The position numbers were made by a program, and so were the translations under genes. From a virus: a stretch of 64,000 nucleotides of DNA. The notes under the pieces were generated by a model. That model saw nothing but the letters and a program-made list of their open reading frames with translations, was not told the origin of the DNA and did no database searches. Of the stretch, positions 61,708 to 64,000 are shown piece after piece; position 1 is the stretch's first letter; every line of letters begins with the position of its first letter. The stretch is from the IMG/VR virus record IMGVR_UViG_3300008114_000224, positions 1-64,000 of that record; one strand, given 5' to 3'.

Positions 61708-64000
61708 ATGAGTTTTCCGTATAAAAATCCCTTAAGTTCCGTACAGTTAACAGGTTCAAATTCAGTACCTGTTGGTAAACCGTACGGTAGTAATTTTAGT
61801 GTTCTACAAACAGGTGGGTACATGGAAGTATATTCCTTGTCCGATTTAAATTGGACAACTAATAACGCCACTGGTGCTATTGAATATTCAGGAAATACAA
61901 TACCAATTCAATTTTCTAAAAGAGCCATTTCAGCGTTACCGGATACTTTAACTTTAAACTCGGATAATATTTCATCAGGCAGACGAAGATTAGGGATGTT
62001 AGTCTATGTTTATGAAAATGAAACAACATATCAATACAACATACCAAACTATGATACTTTATGGTCGTCAATTACCGGATTAACAGGTACTTCTGCTATT
62101 ACACAAACCGCATATGCAACTACCGTTAACACTCGTTCAGCGGCAGGTACTGCATTTATTAATTCTTGGACAGGTTCAACAATTGAAGGTGTATCAGGTG
62201 TAACTGCCTCTAACGCTAATTGGAGAATTTATAGAGGTGGTGGTGTTCAAATCACAGGTGGAACGTATAACTCAGGAACAACAACATTAGATTTATACAA
62301 CAACACTGGTGGAACAATTTCAATCACAGGATTTACATCAGGTGGTGGTGGAACAACTGTAACGGGTGGTACCTTTGACCATGAAACAGGAATCTTAACA
62401 ATTAATAGTAGTGACGATTCATCAGTTAATATTTCTGGATTTACTGATGTTTACACATCAGGTGGAACATTAAGCGGTGGAACACTTGTATTATATGATT
62501 CAACAGGTGGTACTGTAAACATTACAGGATTTACAACTTTAGACCATATCAGTTATGGTGAAGCCTCAAATTTAGATACAGGATTAAGAGTTATTGATAC
62601 CGAACCTACAAGTGGTGTTACAGGTATTTTTTATAATTATATTTTAACAAATTGTGATAACTACAGAGCTGGAACATTTACAATTATAACCGACAGAACA
62701 AATGTTGATTGGACTGAAGTGTGCACACAAGATTTAGGTTATACTGATGATGTTATTTTGAGTGCTGACATTAATTCGGGACTAATAAGATTTTTGGGAT
62801 ACTTCCCAAGTAACGATTGGCAGTTAAATTATGTGAAAAACACAATTGGTTCGAATTGTACAAATCCTGCTCCATCAGCAACACCAACAACTACACCAAC
62901 ACCAACGATTACACCAACACCTAGCACAAGTTCAACAACTCCAACTCCAACACCAAGTGTTACGTCAACGGAAACACCAACTCCAACGGTAACACCTACA
63001 AATACCGAAACACCAACTAGTACGCCAACTCCCACGGTAACACCAACTAATACGGTAACACCAACGGAAACACCAACTAACACTCCTACACCTACAATTA
63101 CACCAACAAACACGGTTACACCTACTGAAACACCGACTAATACACCTACACCAACTACAACACCATATCAATTTGGTTGTGAGTATATATTAACATATAC
63201 AGGCACTGGATTTACAGCACCACCTTCATATACAATTACATGGAATGACTTCTATGGTAATCCACAATCACATACATTTACAGGCGATAACCAAGTACCT
63301 GGATATACGTTCTGTGCTCAGTGTGGTTCGTTCACTAATGGTGGAAACCCCGATATTATTATTCAAACAACTAATCCTTGTGGTTCATTACCAACTCCGA
63401 CACCTACACCTACTGAGACAACAACACCAACTCCTACGGTAACTGAAACACCAACTAATACTCCTACGGAAACTCCGACCAACACACCAACTGAAACTCC
63501 GACTAATACTCCAACACCGACTGAGACTCCGACAAATACTCCAACACCATCAGTAACTCCAATACCTGTAACAGGGTATGGATTTAATTTGGTAGTATTA
63601 CCTTATGAGTTCCCAACATCAGGAAATACTATTATGACTGAACAAGGAACTGGACAAACGGGAACCACAGACCCCAACGTATTTATATCTAACGGAAATG
63701 GTATTTATTTCAATTCTATTGATATTACTTCAACAGATAGAACCAATTATTTCTCAGGATTTACAGGTCAAAGTATAACAATAACATTAACTCAAAATGG
63801 TGATTCTGCAATTTATTCGGGTAGTACAAATGCGTTCCAAAGTTGGAGTGGTAGTACGGGAACGCCTCCAGGTGTACCAGGAACAGGATTTGTATTTGGA
63901 ACTGGTATTTCACTTGTACCATCAGGTGTGACAGGTAATACTGTTTTAATACAATCAGCAACAACTCAATGGGTTACAGGACAAACTGTATATATTAGTG
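61708..64000 (+). CDS. Large modular adhesin with two Thr/Pro linkers (incomplete at window end)
   Basis: An ATG-started frame that is open to the window edge (at least 764 residues). The first 385 residues are a beta-rich, repeat-containing region: the phrases [32 protein letters not shown] and NITGFT recur. A Thr/Pro linker (about 387-486), a small Cys-containing module (FCAQCGSF, about 487-560), a second Thr/Pro linker (about 562-618) and another beta domain follow. The layout is head, spacer, module, spacer, module. It is preceded by AATATTTAC rather than the exact TATTTAT element. It is likely a tail fibre or adhesin. Confidence 0.75.
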   Translation, partial: MSFPYKNPLSSVQLTGSNSVPVGKPYGSNFSVLQTGGYMEVYSLSDLNWTTNNATGAIEYSGNTIPIQFSKRAISALPDTLTLNSDNISSGRRRLGMLVYVYENETTYQYNIPNYDTLWSSITGLTGTSAITQTAYATTVNTRSAAGTAFINSWTGSTIEGVSGVTASNANWRIYRGGGVQITGGTYNSGTTTLDLYNNTGGTISITGFTSGGGGTTVTGGTFDHETGILTINSSDDSSVNISGFTDVYTSGGTLSGGTLVLYDSTGGTVNITGFTTLDHISYGEASNLDTGLRVIDTEPTSGVTGIFYNYILTNCDNYRAGTFTIITDRTNVDWTEVCTQDLGYTDDVILSADINSGLIRFLGYFPSNDWQLNYVKNTIGSNCTNPAPSATPTTTPTPTITPTPSTSSTTPTPTPSVTSTETPTPTVTPTNTETPTSTPTPTVTPTNTVTPTETPTNTPTPTITPTNTVTPTETPTNTPTPTTTPYQFGCEYILTYTGTGFTAPPSYTITWNDFYGNPQSHTFTGDNQVPGYTFCAQCGSFTNGGNPDIIIQTTNPCGSLPTPTPTPTETTTPTPTVTETPTNTPTETPTNTPTETPTNTPTPTETPTNTPTPSVTPIPVTGYGFNLVVLPYEFPTSGNTIMTEQGTGQTGTTDPNVFISNGNGIYFNSIDITSTDRTNYFSGFTGQSITITLTQNGDSAIYSGSTNAFQSWSGSTGTPPGVPGTGFVFGTGISLVPSGVTGNTVLIQSATTQWVTGQTVYIS
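62866..63165 (+). repeat. Thr/Pro-coding linker repeat
   Basis: In-frame Thr/Pro low-complexity array ([15 protein letters not shown]-like) joining the N-terminal beta region to the Cys module of the last gene. Confidence 0.85.
63391..63560 (+). repeat. Thr/Pro-coding linker repeat
   Basis: Second linker in the last gene, made of TETPTNTP-type 8-residue units (24 bp). Confidence 0.85.

Noticed and set aside
1-64000. Diversity-generating retroelement acting on the adhesins
   Set aside because: No reverse transcriptase, template/variable repeat pair or C-type-lectin-like target was found. The LamG ends show no obvious duplicated template.
1-64000. tRNA genes, integrase, transposase or attachment sites
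   Set aside because: Intergenic gaps are mostly below 120 bp and none reads as a cloverleaf or recombinase target. No coding region looks like an integrase or transposase.

Overview
The window is AT-rich, densely packed phage DNA. It comes from a large myovirus (contractile tail) with a T4-like core. Clear T4-type modules are present: family B DNA polymerase (gp43), DnaB-type helicase (gp41), single-strand binding protein (gp32), a broken RecA-like UvsX, a flap/RNase H-type 5'-3' exonuclease, tail sheath (gp18), tail tube (gp19), neck and tail-terminator proteins (gp13/gp14/gp15-like), gp26-like protein, tape measure, gp53, baseplate hub, gp25 and gp6. Terminase, portal and capsid are not in the window. 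The likely host is a member of the Bacteroidota. Reasons: SprB-like surface-adhesin repeats, a DUF5522-type CCxxGCRHCP protein, A-rich leaders that mostly lack Shine-Dalgarno sequences, and AT-rich coding. This host assignment is an inference.

Layout. 1-5.3 kb: adhesin/tail-fibre-like genes with LamG folds and Thr/Pro tandem linkers. 5.4-8.1 kb: DNA polymerase. 8.1-12.9 kb, minus strand: a small beta-rich protein, a gp13-like neck protein, a Mn-type superoxide dismutase fused to a nuclease-like domain, and an SNF2 helicase. 12.9-22 kb: neck (gp14-like), tail terminator (gp15-like), a divergent 56-residue gene, sheath, a 40-residue gene, a HAD hydrolase, tube, gp26-like protein with a probable +1 frameshift extension, and tape measure. 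22-33.3 kb: a 1551-residue tail protein, gp53, and a 2101-residue hub. 33.4-41 kb: two small genes, then a replication/nucleotide cassette (gp32, uvsX remnant, exonuclease, a disrupted gene, gp41, class II ribonucleotide reductase, DUF5522-like). 41-58 kb: gp25, gp6 and a run of overlapping baseplate/tail genes, including a 1744-residue protein with transmembrane segments. 58-64 kb: a second adhesin cluster with Thr/Pro linkers, the last gene running off the window.

Regulation. A TATTTAT element sits on the sense strand upstream of about 16 genes or operons on both strands. Its distance to the start varies, which fits a late promoter better than a ribosome site. When it lies only 4-7 nt from the ATG, the transcripts could be leaderless. 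Two strong hairpins flank gp32, and factor-independent terminators follow the tail tube and reductase genes.

Most unusual points: the dismutase-nuclease fusion and its displaced start; a UUU-C +1 frameshift site ahead of the tape measure; internal deletions in uvsX and a neighbouring gene; seven SprB-like repeats in a phage tail protein; membrane segments inside a giant baseplate-region protein; and the repeated Thr/Pro linkers. No tRNA, CRISPR array, integrase, transposase or reverse transcriptase was recognised.
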